Source of the DNA: Enterococcus songbeiensis | GTDB lineage: Bacteria; Bacillota; Bacilli; Lactobacillales; Enterococcaceae | Length of the DNA stretch: 64,000 bases | Assembly (NCBI RefSeq): GCF_005405265.1 | Contig: NZ_BJDS01000013.1 | Location: 19,382-83,381, forward strand | Direction: 5' to 3' | Shown here: positions 42,523-52,276 of the stretch, piece by piece | How positions within the stretch are numbered: position 1 is the stretch's first letter | How the letters are laid out: each line of letters opens with the position of its first letter | Notes under the pieces: generated by a model | What the model was told of the DNA's origin: nothing | The model's database searches: none | Seen by the model: only the letters and a program-made list of their open reading frames with translations | Position numbers and translations under genes: made by a program

Positions 42523-43467
42523 TTAAACATCCTTTGGTACATAAAAACTGCGGTTATCCATTCCAAAGATTCGATCGGTATATTCTCCGGGTGTCGTTTG
42601 CCGAACAGACGTCAGCATCATCTGCATCGATGCATCCAACAAGTCGATTTGATGAAGAATCTCCGCTTCCATAATCCGTGGACGAACGGGAGAACCATAT
42701 TCTAACAAGCCGTGGTGTGCCAATACCATGTGACGTAAAATCACGATGTCTTCTTCCTGTTCATCAAATTTCAACGCGATGCATGCCTTAGTGATTTCTT
42801 CATCCACCAAAACTAAATGTCCCACAAGGTTTCCCACCAACGTGTATTCTGTGGACATCGGCCCCGATAGTTCGATGACCTTTCCTAAATCATGCACAAT
42901 AATTCCGGCATACAATAACGATGCGTTCAATTCCGGGTATTCTTTCACAATTGCTTTACCTAGTCGCAGCATCGAAACCGTATGATAAGCCAAACCGCTG
43001 GCAAAGGCATGGTGATTGCGTTTTGCCGCTGGAAATTCAAAAAATTCTTTTTGATATTTGTTCAATAAGAAGCGCACGATTCGGTTCCAATGGGGATTGG
43101 TGATCTCAAACAGGGTTTGATTGATTTCTTCTTCCATTGCTTCTTTTTTTAATGGCGCCCGCTCCATGAATTGTGAAGGCTCATTGGGTTCTTCTGGTTT
43201 TGCCAAACGCAGATGTATGATTTTCACCTGTGGATTGCCATTATATAATTCTCGTTTACCTTGGAGAGCGACAACTTTCCCCGGTTCAAAACGAGTGATT
43301 TCCTCTTCAGATGCATCCCAAAATTTGCCATCAATCGTCCCAGAAGTATCCTGAAAGGTAAAGGCAATAAATTTTTTCCCATTTTTTGCGAGACGAACGT
43401 CGGCATTTTTGATCAAAACAAAGGCCTGAAATTCTTCATCGACTGTTAATTCTTTGATTTTCTTCAT
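42523..43467 (-). CDS. yhaM: 3'-5' exoribonuclease YhaM
   Basis: 314 residues. An N-terminal OB-fold (about 10-95) for nucleic acid, then an HD-type metal-dependent phosphohydrolase domain with HHAFASGLAYHTVSML and IIVHDLGKV. It degrades short RNA from the 3' end and trims decay intermediates. Its ATG overlaps yhaN by four bases, so the yhaO-yhaN-yhaM set is one operon, as in Bacillus. Confidence 0.95.
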   Translation of the reverse strand: MKKIKELTVDEEFQAFVLIKNADVRLAKNGKKFIAFTFQDTSGTIDGKFWDASEEEITRFEPGKVVALQGKRELYNGNPQVKIIHLRLAKPEEPNEPSQFMERAPLKKEAMEEEINQTLFEITNPHWNRIVRFLLNKYQKEFFEFPAAKRNHHAFASGLAYHTVSMLRLGKAIVKEYPELNASLLYAGIIVHDLGKVIELSGPMSTEYTLVGNLVGHLVLVDEEITKACIALKFDEQEEDIVILRHMVLAHHGLLEYGSPVRPRIMEAEILHQIDLLDASMQMMLTSVRQTTPGEYTDRIFGMDNRSFYVPKDV

Positions 43468-46070
43468 TTTCTTTCCCTCATTTCCATCACTGGTTGCTGG
43501 TATTCCTGATACAAGCTTACCATTTCTGCATCAGAAGACAAACAGATCACTTGATATTTTTTTGAAAATTCCTTTAAAAGCTGTGCAAATTGTCGTTTTC
43601 GTTGACTGTCATAGTGCAGCCAGCCATCATCGATCATTACCGGACAAAGGGGATGATTTTGTTGCAGTGCCAAATAGCCGAAACGAACCGCCATGATTAC
43701 TTGATCCTTGGTTCCTGTCGATAATTCATAGATAGACAAAGGTTGCCCGCTAGTAGTATTTTTCACTGCCAAGTTTCCAGATGAGATGGTTATTTGTTGG
43801 TACCGATTATTGGTCAATAGAGAAAAATAATGACTAGCTTTTGCTAATAACTGGGGTAGCTGCTGCTCTGAAAGCTCTGTTGTTAAATCACTCAAAAAAG
43901 CTGCAACTTGTTTTTTAATCCCCCATGAAAGAGCCAAGGATTGGATTTCAGCAGTCAACTTACTGCTTTCTTGATACAATTCATCCAACGTCCCATCCAC
44001 TTGCAATTGTTGAATAATCAGTTGCAATCGCTGACTTTCCTGAGAAGCACTGCGCAAGTGATGGCGCCCTTCGTTTAGCTGCTGACTTAGCTGAGTGAAA
44101 CGCCCGTCCAATTCTTCAGCCGAAAGTTCTTCTGGATATACTTTACGCAAAAGTTCTTCCAATTCTTTTTTTCTTTGCCAAGCTTTTGCCTGTTCCCGCA
44201 TGCGTTCCAACCACCATGGAATCTCGGAGGGCTGATTGATTCCTGCCTGAGTAAGCAAGGGCTGATTTTTAGCAATCAACTGACTTTGCTGTTCCTTCTT
44301 CTCCTCTAGCTGTCGAGTCAATAAAACGCTGGATTGATGCGTCTGCTGTAACTTCAGTTCATTCATCTCATCAGCAAATTGTTGAAGCTGTGCCATCCGC
44401 TGAAGAATATCCCCCTTTGCCAAGGGCAGCCAATCTTCAAGAAAGTGAAAACGCCCCAGCATTCCTTGATAATTTTGATCAAGAGATGCCAGTTGTTGAT
44501 CAATTTCTTCCAAGGCTTTAGTGGTTTCTAAATACCCCGTCACGTCTTGTTGGTACCAAACTAAGCCACTCTTTTGCTCCTCTGACCACTGACGATAGTC
44601 GGGTACACTTTCTTCGATTGCTTGAAGAAGTGTCCCCTGTTGCGTTTTAAGTGCTGTGATTTTTTCTTGAATCAAAAAAAGCTGCTCTGACTTCTCCTTT
44701 TTGACTGTTTGCTCATCCGCAGAGGGTTGCTTTCTGAAAAAGAACAAGCCCACTCCAGCGAACAAAACAGCTAGCAGAATCAAAAGGAGTTGATTGCCGA
44801 TAAAAAAGCTGCTGATAAAAAGTAATCCTGCGACCGCTGCACAACCCCACCCCCAAACAGACTGCGCCATAGCAGGTTTGGTTTGAACAGTTGGCTTTTC
44901 TTCTGCCAACCATTCTTTTTTCAGTATCAGCTCTTGAATTTGCCGCTCCAGCTGTTCGCTTTCTTTTACCTTTTCAAAAAAAGACGCGGTCAATGGTACC
45001 GGCAAATGACTTGGGTCCCACGGATATGTCCGCTCCCATTCATCCAATCGCTCAATGGCTTGGCTTTGCTGTTGCAGTTTTTGTTGAAACTCATCTGTCA
45101 GACGTGCGGCCGCGACTTTTTCTTGAAGCAGAGCCGTGATCTTTCCTTCATTGGTGAGATAAAAGGTGTACCGATCAGAATTTTGCGTTTGTGAAAGTGC
45201 TTTGTCTAAGGCCGCTTGTGTCTCGATTATTTGCTGATTTAATTGCTGATAGGTTTGGTAAAAAGTTGCCAATGCTTTTTCGTCAACCGGAGCTCCGGGG
45301 CGCAATTTCTTTTTCAAACGTTGCAGCTCTTCATACTGAGACCAATACAATTGCTGCTGCTTTAATGCAGTTAATTGTTCTTCGGTCTTCTCGATTTTTT
45401 CTTCAAGAGCTGTTTGCTGTTTAGCCGCGGTTGCTAATGCGCCGTAATAATTTTGTACGTCTGATTCCTGTTGCTCTTTTTCGTGAATTTTTTGCCGCAA
45501 TTCCTGCCATTCCGCCAATTTTTGATTCAACGGTAGTTTTTGCCCTTTGTGTTTAAATAATTTTTGGGCATCATTCAGGTATTCCTGCCGTTTTTCTAAA
45601 AGCTGTTTGCTTCCGGAAATGCCTAAAGAAATCAAGGCATCATGCAGTTCTCTTTCTTGAAGTTTTTCCAGTTGAGACAACTGCTCCTGTTGAAAGGTAA
45701 ATACTTCTTGGAATAATTGCTGATTCAAAGGAGCAATCAAGGAAGCTAACAGACGGTCATCTCCGGTCTGTTCTCCTAGTGTCACCTTTGCTCGTCCACG
45801 ATTGATCTGCTTGTAGCGTTCAACACAGACCTCACCTTCAGGAAAGGAGAGCCATAATTTCCCACCAAAACTTGCACCGTCTTTTGGAGTATAATCTTTC
45901 TTATTGCCGCGTTTTGTTGGAAAACCGAAAAGCATAGCTTGAATAAATTGATATAAAGTAGATTTTCCCGCTTCATTGGCCCCAAAAAATAATTGATTAC
46001 CGGAAACAAAATCAAACGTTGCCTGCCGGTATTTGCCAAAGCCGGTGATTTCTGCCCGCAACAGTTTCAT
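43464..46070 (-). CDS. yhaN: SMC/Rad50-like ATPase YhaN
   Basis: 868 residues. N-terminal P-loop FGANEAGKSTLYQF near residue 30, a long coiled coil interrupted near residues 385-440 by two hydrophobic stretches (VWGWGCAAVAGLLFI), a second coiled coil, and a C-terminal ABC half (LSTGTKDQVIMAVRFG, Walker B CPVMIDDGWLH). This is the YhaN arrangement, with membrane segments in the coil region. It is thought to act with YhaO in DNA repair, like SbcCD/Rad50-Mre11. It overlaps yhaO by four bases. Confidence 0.92.
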   Translation of the reverse strand: MKLLRAEITGFGKYRQATFDFVSGNQLFFGANEAGKSTLYQFIQAMLFGFPTKRGNKKDYTPKDGASFGGKLWLSFPEGEVCVERYKQINRGRAKVTLGEQTGDDRLLASLIAPLNQQLFQEVFTFQQEQLSQLEKLQERELHDALISLGISGSKQLLEKRQEYLNDAQKLFKHKGQKLPLNQKLAEWQELRQKIHEKEQQESDVQNYYGALATAAKQQTALEEKIEKTEEQLTALKQQQLYWSQYEELQRLKKKLRPGAPVDEKALATFYQTYQQLNQQIIETQAALDKALSQTQNSDRYTFYLTNEGKITALLQEKVAAARLTDEFQQKLQQQSQAIERLDEWERTYPWDPSHLPVPLTASFFEKVKESEQLERQIQELILKKEWLAEEKPTVQTKPAMAQSVWGWGCAAVAGLLFISSFFIGNQLLLILLAVLFAGVGLFFFRKQPSADEQTVKKEKSEQLFLIQEKITALKTQQGTLLQAIEESVPDYRQWSEEQKSGLVWYQQDVTGYLETTKALEEIDQQLASLDQNYQGMLGRFHFLEDWLPLAKGDILQRMAQLQQFADEMNELKLQQTHQSSVLLTRQLEEKKEQQSQLIAKNQPLLTQAGINQPSEIPWWLERMREQAKAWQRKKELEELLRKVYPEELSAEELDGRFTQLSQQLNEGRHHLRSASQESQRLQLIIQQLQVDGTLDELYQESSKLTAEIQSLALSWGIKKQVAAFLSDLTTELSEQQLPQLLAKASHYFSLLTNNRYQQITISSGNLAVKNTTSGQPLSIYELSTGTKDQVIMAVRFGYLALQQNHPLCPVMIDDGWLHYDSQRKRQFAQLLKEFSKKYQVICLSSDAEMVSLYQEYQQPVMEMRERK

Positions 46071-47254
46071 TTACTTTCCTCCCAATAAAAATCGTCTTTC
46101 AGTTCTTTTGCAACAGCAGTCAAAATCTCTTCCTGATACTGAGCAGGATTCAACACCGTTGCCGCCAGTTGATGGGTCAATAATTCTTCGTGAATCATTT
46201 CAAAGGTGGTTGTTTCTTGATAATTCGTAAGTAAAGCAGTTACCAGCTCCGTACTTGCCGGCAACGTCAGCCGATTTTTTTCTTCCTGCTGCTGAATCTC
46301 ATAGACCCAAGTCAACTGGTTGCGTCTGGCAAAAAGCTCATTCATGTAATCCATCAGTTCGAGAAGCTGATTTTCTGTTAGAAAATTCCCCTTGGCTGAC
46401 TTAGTCGTCAGTCTGAGGGAAAGAAGGGCTTGATAATCAATGGGTTGCAACTGCGCAATAAGCTGTTGCAGCACCGCTTGCGGATGATTCGTCTCAATCG
46501 GAATAGCCACTTGCTGCCAGCTTATTTCAGCGACCTGCACCATTTGTCGACGGCTTTTGCCTGCGGTAATCTCTACCAATTGACTACCGGTTGTCGTTTC
46601 CTTTTTTGTATGCCCCTGTGTGGTTCCCGGATATACAATCGGTGGTTGTTCATTCAATACAGTGGGAACATGGATATGACCCAATGCCCAGTAATCATAA
46701 TTTTTCGCCTTCATTTGGCTTAACAGAAACGGGGCATAACGTTCCCCTTGGCTGTCCCCGTGATACAGACCGATATGAACATCTACCTCACTACGATTGG
46801 GAAACTCGGTAGCTTTTGCCGCTTTAATCCACGGTTGAGTATAGCTAAAACCGCTGATGGCGTATGTTTCTCCGGCTTTCGTTTTTCCTTTGAAGGTGGT
46901 GACTGTTTCGCTAGTGAATAACGTGACATTTTGGGGAAACTCAAACCAATACCTTTGCGGATCATAATAATCGTGGTTGCCAAAAATCATGTACACCGGA
47001 ATTTGCGCTTCTGCCAAACGCTGCATCTCCTCAAAAAAGAAATGCTGGGTTTTAAGTGAAGGCTTATTCTGATGGAAGGTATCCCCTGCCAGCAGCAGAA
47101 AATCCACTTCATTGGCTAACGCTGCCGACACTAAATTCGTCAGCACTTGCTGATTAAGTTTTGTAAAAGCTTTGACCGCCTGTTTTGAAAGATTTGCCAA
47201 GCCTTCAAATGCTCGGTCCATATGTAAATCTGCCGCATGAATAAAGCGTACCAC
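46067..47254 (-). CDS. yhaO: SbcD/Mre11-like metallophosphoesterase YhaO
   Basis: 395 residues. Calcineurin-type nuclease with the metal motifs HAADLHMDRAF, LLAGDTFH, FGNHDYYD, YHGDSQG and LGHIHVP in order. Predicted DNA exonuclease partner of YhaN. First of the yhaO-yhaN-yhaM operon. It starts 150 bases after the yheA-like gene, on the same strand. Confidence 0.93.
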   Translation of the reverse strand: MVRFIHAADLHMDRAFEGLANLSKQAVKAFTKLNQQVLTNLVSAALANEVDFLLLAGDTFHQNKPSLKTQHFFFEEMQRLAEAQIPVYMIFGNHDYYDPQRYWFEFPQNVTLFTSETVTTFKGKTKAGETYAISGFSYTQPWIKAAKATEFPNRSEVDVHIGLYHGDSQGERYAPFLLSQMKAKNYDYWALGHIHVPTVLNEQPPIVYPGTTQGHTKKETTTGSQLVEITAGKSRRQMVQVAEISWQQVAIPIETNHPQAVLQQLIAQLQPIDYQALLSLRLTTKSAKGNFLTENQLLELMDYMNELFARRNQLTWVYEIQQQEEKNRLTLPASTELVTALLTNYQETTTFEMIHEELLTHQLAATVLNPAQYQEEILTAVAKELKDDFYWEESK

Positions 47255-47342
47255 GCACGTTTCCTCCCGTATTTCTTTTTCAATATCATACCATTTTTAC
47301 GGCTATTCGTCAGCAAAATACGAAAACTTGTTCGCATTTTAA

Positions 47343-47381
47343 AAAAAGAAAAGGTACATTCCCAAAATAGGAAATGCACCT
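47343..47381 (-). terminator. Terminator after the yheA-like gene
   Basis: On the minus strand an imperfect stem around AGGTGCATT and its near complement AATGTACCT is followed by TTTTCTTTTTTT. Confidence 0.65.
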
Positions 47382-47404
47382 CGGATATTTTTCTTCTAAA
47401 TTGC

Positions 47405-47746
47405 TTAGTTGCCGTATAATTCCCGAACAGGACCCATGATAATCCGATTCAAATCATTGACCACGGTACTGAAGGCTTGTTCTTTTTGCATCAATTGATT
47501 GATCAATTCTTCTTTTTGTACACGTTCTGCCATTGCTTGCGCTCTTTGGGCGTCTTCTTCTGACACTTCTTCTCCTGCCATCATTTTCGTTTGTAATTCT
47601 TGTTGCAGGGTTTGAAATTCTTTAAATAGTGCAAAGGCTTCTTCATTTTCTTTCAAACGGTCAAAAGAAGCTCTTAGTTCGCCAAAATGTTCAGATTCAC
47701 GAATTTCTTTTTCTAATTGGTTTGCTGTATCATAAATATTTGCCAT
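47405..47746 (-). CDS. yheA: YlbF/YmcA family protein (YheA-like)
   Basis: 113 residues, almost all helical: ANQLEKEIRESEHFGELRASFDRL, then QTKMMAGEEVSEEDAQRAQAMAERV. Typical of the YlbF/YmcA/YheA family. YlbF and YmcA belong to an RNase Y-associated complex; YheA itself is not characterised. Its place beside yhaO is like Bacillus. ATG 47746 with AGCGAGGGA upstream. Confidence 0.85.
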   Translation of the reverse strand: MANIYDTANQLEKEIRESEHFGELRASFDRLKENEEAFALFKEFQTLQQELQTKMMAGEEVSEEDAQRAQAMAERVQKEELINQLMQKEQAFSTVVNDLNRIIMGPVRELYGN

Positions 47747-47793
47747 GCTTGTCCCTCGCTTTATCTTATTTTCTCTATTGTAACATAAAGCGT

Positions 47794-49944
47794 CTAGTTA
47801 CCAGAAATTTTTCCCCAGATTCCCTTGAAAAGATCTTTGGCTCCTTCTTTGACCCGGCCACCAAATTCTACCAGACCATTTTTGGCTTTTTCAGTGAAAT
47901 CATCCACTGATTTATCCCAATCACTTTCTTCGTCAGAATCCACTTCGTCAGCCGCTACAACTTTGCCGCCGGTTTGATAAGCATCGGCGACCGTAAAGCT
48001 GCTTTCTGCTGTGTAAGGTAAAATATTTTGTGCCATGGAACGAAAAACCTGTCCTACAACATCTCCACTAGTTCCACTTAAATAATGATCTTTACTGGTT
48101 TTTTCATACCCTAACCAAGTGGAAATGACTACATCCGGCGTGTATCCGACAATCCATTGATCGTTTGCCTTGGAGGAATCAAAATTGGTTTCTGTGGTTC
48201 CTGTTTTTCCCGCCACAGTATATCCATAAGGCTGTGCCTGCATTGCGGTCCCGTTTGAAAAAGTCCCCAACAACATACTGGTCATTTCTTTTGCAGTTTC
48301 TTTTGAAACAACTTGTTCGGCTTTCGGATCGCTATTATCTACAATCACTGTACCTTGGGAATCCACAATTTTCGTGATCAGATGCGGATCGTACCGTTTC
48401 CCGTCATTGGCAAATGCACCGTATGCACTAGCCATTGTTAGCGGAGATTCTCCTTTTTCCAATCCACCCAAAGCCACTCCGCCCCAGTATTTATCTTTTT
48501 CAGAAAGAGTCAAGCCAAATTCCGCTGCCTTGTTGTAGCCTTTTTCCATTCCGATTTCGTGCAGCAGCCAAACCGCCGGTGCATTCAAGCTCCAAGCAAC
48601 GGCTTGGTACATTGGAACTTCCCCAGAATACGTACCATCATAATTGTTCACATCATAAAAAGACAACGCTTCATCTTTTAAAATGCTGTCGGGTTTGTAG
48701 CCCGCTTCTAAAGCCGGTGCAAATACGCTCAATGGTTTGATTGTCGAACCTGGTGAACGTTTCATTTGTGTTGCAAAATTAAAGCCCCGAAAAACATGTT
48801 CTCCTCGGCGTCCTACTAGTGCCCGAACACCGCCAGAGTTAGGATCTAAGGCTACCGAACCAGATTGAACCATCGCCCCATCTGCTGCATTTGCTGGAAA
48901 AACAGAATCATCCTTATAAGTTGCTTCCATTTGCGCTTGATAATTTTGATCCAGCGCTGTGTAGATTTTATAGCCTTTATTCATAATATCTGTTTCATTA
49001 ATATCATATTTTTCCACTGCTTCATCAATAATCGCATCGAAATAATAAGGATACTTGTAGCCGGATTCTGATTGTGAATAGGTATCATTGACAAATTCTG
49101 CAATATCCACTGCGGAAGCCTCTTGTTCTTGGGCTGCCGTAATTTTTTCGTTTTCCTTCATGACTGCCAGCACTGTATCCCGCCGTTTGTTGGCATTTTC
49201 CGGATATTCAATAGGATTGTAGATGGAAGGACCCTTTAGCATACCTACAAGGGTTGCTGCTTCTCCCAAAGTAACTTCATTGGCATTTACTCCGAAATAT
49301 TTTCTTGCGGCATCCTGCACACCCCAAACCCCATTACCGAAATAAGAGTTGTTTAAGTACATCGCCAAAATATCTTCTTTACTGTATTTTTTTTCAATTT
49401 CAATGGCTAAAAACAATTCTTTGGCTTTTCGGCTGAAGGTTTGATCCAAAGTCAGATAAGCATTTTTTGCCAACTGTTGCGTGATGGTACTTCCCCCACC
49501 ACCTGACGTATTGCGGTTGATAACCGTCCGTACTGCTGCCCGAGCAATTCCCTTGATGTCAAAGCCATGATGCTGATAAAAATTACGGTCCTCGGTAGAG
49601 ATAACGGCATCCTGAATAAAAGGTGAAATCTGCTCCAAATCAATGTAGGTTCCTTTTTGTGCATAAAGCTTTCCGGCTTCATCGCCGTCTTTGTCATACA
49701 CAATCGTGGATTCCTTCAAATCTGATTCTAAACGATCCACGTTGACCTGCTTGGCTAAATAAAACAAATACACACTTGTGACCAAAACCACGACAAGTCC
49801 CAACAAAATAATGACTTTATTGACATGGTATTTTTTCCATATGCGCTTGCGCCAATGATGGAACTGAACCAGATAAGGTTTGAACCAGCGCCAGAACGCT
49901 GCCAGCCCTGCTTTGAATTTTGCTAGTATTTTCTGAAAATCCAT
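47794..49944 (-). CDS. Class A penicillin-binding protein (GT51 transglycosylase / transpeptidase)
   Basis: 716 residues. Cytoplasmic Trp/Lys-rich N-terminus, one membrane helix near 45-67, a GT51 domain with catalytic EDRNFYQHHG (about 118) and GGSTITQQLAKN, then a transpeptidase domain with active Ser in SPGSTIKP (about 404), SLN near 451 and KTGTT near 581. A short Asp/Glu/Ser C-tail follows. It polymerises and crosslinks peptidoglycan at the membrane. Length and motifs suit enterococcal PBP2a-type or PBP1b-type enzymes; which one is not settled. Confidence 0.94.
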   Translation of the reverse strand: MDFQKILAKFKAGLAAFWRWFKPYLVQFHHWRKRIWKKYHVNKVIILLGLVVVLVTSVYLFYLAKQVNVDRLESDLKESTIVYDKDGDEAGKLYAQKGTYIDLEQISPFIQDAVISTEDRNFYQHHGFDIKGIARAAVRTVINRNTSGGGGSTITQQLAKNAYLTLDQTFSRKAKELFLAIEIEKKYSKEDILAMYLNNSYFGNGVWGVQDAARKYFGVNANEVTLGEAATLVGMLKGPSIYNPIEYPENANKRRDTVLAVMKENEKITAAQEQEASAVDIAEFVNDTYSQSESGYKYPYYFDAIIDEAVEKYDINETDIMNKGYKIYTALDQNYQAQMEATYKDDSVFPANAADGAMVQSGSVALDPNSGGVRALVGRRGEHVFRGFNFATQMKRSPGSTIKPLSVFAPALEAGYKPDSILKDEALSFYDVNNYDGTYSGEVPMYQAVAWSLNAPAVWLLHEIGMEKGYNKAAEFGLTLSEKDKYWGGVALGGLEKGESPLTMASAYGAFANDGKRYDPHLITKIVDSQGTVIVDNSDPKAEQVVSKETAKEMTSMLLGTFSNGTAMQAQPYGYTVAGKTGTTETNFDSSKANDQWIVGYTPDVVISTWLGYEKTSKDHYLSGTSGDVVGQVFRSMAQNILPYTAESSFTVADAYQTGGKVVAADEVDSDEESDWDKSVDDFTEKAKNGLVEFGGRVKEGAKDLFKGIWGKISGN

Positions 49945-50142
49945 TAAGTTAGACTCCTTGTTTCGTTTGTCTTGAGTGTATCACAGCGACTTCTTCCTGA
50001 AATGCGACCTAAGTCGGAGTGTCTGCCGATTTTCACCCATATGCTAGTAATCATATCATTTAATTCTCGGGAAAAAGTTGTTTTTTTCTTAAATATCTTT
50101 AAAAAATGCTATACTAATCTGGAAAACAACAAGGAGATAGAC

Positions 50143-50994
50143 ATGAGATACGAGATAATTTTACCAAAAGATCAGGAAGAACAAACTTTGCGCCAACTAC
50201 TGGAAACCGAATGGCTGGTTCCCCGCAAGGTCCGCCATTTCTTACGAGTACGTAAAACCGTTTGGGTTAATGGAGACGTTGCAACTTTTCAACAGATGTT
50301 ACAAGCAGGAGATCGGATAACCGTAGAATTAGCTGAAGAAGATTACAGCTACCAAGAGGTTGTATTAGGGGACAAAAAAGCAATCCATGTTTTGTACGAA
50401 GACGAACATCTGATTGTCGTCAACAAAGGGGCCGGTCTCAAGACCCATCCGAATCAGCCGCAAGAAACCGGAACATTGCTCAATGATTTGGCTGCCTATT
50501 TGGCTGATAAAGAACAGCGACCTTATGTGGTTCATCGTTTAGACAAAGAGACCAGCGGTGCCATTCTTTTTGCAAAAAATCCGCTAGTTTTGCCAATTCT
50601 CGGTCGGCTGTTGGAGCAAAAAAAAATCTACCGCCGCTATCAAGCCGTTGTTTCAGGAAAAATCGACCATGATTTGACGATTACCAAAAAAATCGGGCGG
50701 GACCGTCATGATCGCCGCAAGCGAGTCATCGACGAACGTAATGGTCAAACAGCTATCACCCATGTTTCAAGCCAGCAGGCAACAGCAAAACAAAGTCGAA
50801 TTTTTTGTGTGCTAGAAACTGGGCGCACTCATCAAATCCGCATCCATTTAAAAAGTATCGGTCATCCGATTCTCGGTGATCCTCTCTATGGAAAAGCTGA
50901 TGAGCGGCTGCAGCTGCATGCGTATGAGCTGTTTTTGACTCATCCTTTTACTAAGGAACACTTGCAGATCACCGCTGAACCGGGATTGTGGTGA
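50143..50994 (+). CDS. RluA family pseudouridine synthase
   Basis: About 283 residues. An S4-like N-terminus (VPRKVRHFLRVRKTVWVNGDV), then the catalytic domain with HRLDKETSGAILFAKN, whose Asp makes pseudouridine, and the ending GRTHQIRIHLKSIGHPILGDPLYG. It modifies rRNA or tRNA; the target uridine cannot be told. ATG 50143 with AAGGAGA seven bases upstream replaces a much longer frame with no SD. Confidence 0.93.
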   Translation: MRYEIILPKDQEEQTLRQLLETEWLVPRKVRHFLRVRKTVWVNGDVATFQQMLQAGDRITVELAEEDYSYQEVVLGDKKAIHVLYEDEHLIVVNKGAGLKTHPNQPQETGTLLNDLAAYLADKEQRPYVVHRLDKETSGAILFAKNPLVLPILGRLLEQKKIYRRYQAVVSGKIDHDLTITKKIGRDRHDRRKRVIDERNGQTAITHVSSQQATAKQSRIFCVLETGRTHQIRIHLKSIGHPILGDPLYGKADERLQLHAYELFLTHPFTKEHLQITAEPGLW

Positions 50995-51008
50995 AGGAAG
51001 ATTTCGAA

Positions 51009-51049
51009 AAAAAAGCGTTGTTCAGGAAAATTCCTAAACAACGCTTTTT
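51009..51049. terminator. Bidirectional terminator
   Basis: AAAAAGCGTTGTT pairs with AACAACGCTTTTT (51037-51049), between the convergent RluA and M23 genes. Confidence 0.88.
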
Positions 51050-51071
51050 GACTAGTTTCTTCTGTATTCCA

Positions 51072-52097
51072 TCAAAGTCCTAAAAAGGAAGAAGGATCAA
51101 CAAAACCGCTCCAGACAGATGTGCTTAAACCAAAATGCAAATGAACACCGGTTGAATTTCCGGTAGAGCCCATTTGACCTACGGATTGCCCAACTTTGAT
51201 ACTTTGACCAACTGTCGCATTGATTTTACTTAAATGCATGTAATAAGAATAGTAGCCGTTATCATGTTTGATGATCACATAATTGCCGGCGCTAGGATCA
51301 GTGCCTGCCATTTCCACCACACCATCTCGTGCTGCCATCACATTTTGACCGTAAGAGCCGGTAAAGTCGATTCCATCATGTTGAGTGCCGGAAGCGCCTG
51401 TAGGATCTTCTCTACCGCCAAAACCACTGCTGACAGATAGTTTCGTTGCTAACGGCGAAGCAAAGCCGGTAGCAGCAGTCTTAGCTTTTTCTTCTTCTGC
51501 TTTTTGAGCTTTTTGCAATTTCGTTACCGCCGTTTGCTGTTTCTTGATCGTTTCGTTGGTTGTTTGAATCTGGGCGTTTATTTCTGCCTCTTGATTCTCC
51601 AACTCTGTGGTTTGATCAGTGAAAGCGGCGATTTTTCCTTGTAGTGTAGCGAAGGAAATATGTACATCGGATTGTTCTGCAGTGACCGTTTTTTTCTTTT
51701 CAGTCAGTTCATTCAATTCACGGTAGACATCCATCACTCGTGAGGAATAGTTGACGGTCGACGATTGGACAGCGGGATGGTACACCATAGATTCCATAAG
51801 CGCTTGTTTTTCTTTTTCAGCCGTCGTGACTTCTTGAAGTTCTGCCTGCAGGTCATTCAATTCTGCAGCAGTTTTTTCTGCCGTGGTTTCTGCCGTTGCT
51901 TTTTCTGCAGCAATCTCTGTTTTTTCTGAAGCTAATTCTTTTAATTGTTGTTGTAAAGCAGCAACTGTTTTTTGACTAGCAGTCAATGTTTTTTGGGTTG
52001 CTGCGAGTTGATCAGTGGTTTCTGAAGCAAAAGCGGTGGAAGAAATTCCCATGCTCATTACTAATGCGGCTAAAGCGATTGTCTTTCTGATTTTCAA
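51072..52097 (-). CDS. M23 peptidoglycan endopeptidase with N-terminal coiled coil
   Basis: About 341 residues: signal peptide (LVMSMGISSTAFA), a long coiled coil (about 27-220) rich in TAEKTAAELNDLQAEL-type heptads, then a LytM/M23 domain with metal motifs GTQHDGIDF and VHLHFGLS. This is the layout of PcsB/YibP- or EnvC-like division hydrolases and activators. Start TTG 52097, because AAGGGG lies seven bases before it; the ATG further up overlaps that SD. A WalR-like box upstream fits a wall hydrolase. Confidence 0.88.
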   Translation of the reverse strand: MKIRKTIALAALVMSMGISSTAFASETTDQLAATQKTLTASQKTVAALQQQLKELASEKTEIAAEKATAETTAEKTAAELNDLQAELQEVTTAEKEKQALMESMVYHPAVQSSTVNYSSRVMDVYRELNELTEKKKTVTAEQSDVHISFATLQGKIAAFTDQTTELENQEAEINAQIQTTNETIKKQQTAVTKLQKAQKAEEEKAKTAATGFASPLATKLSVSSGFGGREDPTGASGTQHDGIDFTGSYGQNVMAARDGVVEMAGTDPSAGNYVIIKHDNGYYSYYMHLSKINATVGQSIKVGQSVGQMGSTGNSTGVHLHFGLSTSVWSGFVDPSSFLGL

Positions 52098-52161
52098 TAA
52101 AAGACCCCTTTTCATATTTTTTTTTACCTTGCATAATTTAGCATGGATTTTTATGAAATGG

Positions 52162-52178
52162 GTAACAATGCCGTTACG
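52162..52178 (-). promoter_or_regulatory. WalR-like box upstream of the M23 hydrolase
   Basis: The minus strand reads CGTAAC-N5-TGTTAC, one mismatch from the WalR consensus TGTWAH-N5-TGTWAH. It lies about 20 bases upstream of a possible -10 TAAATT (52135-52140). Confidence 0.45.
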
Positions 52179-52276
52179 TTTTCTTGTCGCTCCCTTCATC
52201 AGATTGCAACAAAACCACTTTTTATTACGAAAAAGTTTCAAAATCTAGGATATATTACAAAAGAACAAACTATTTT

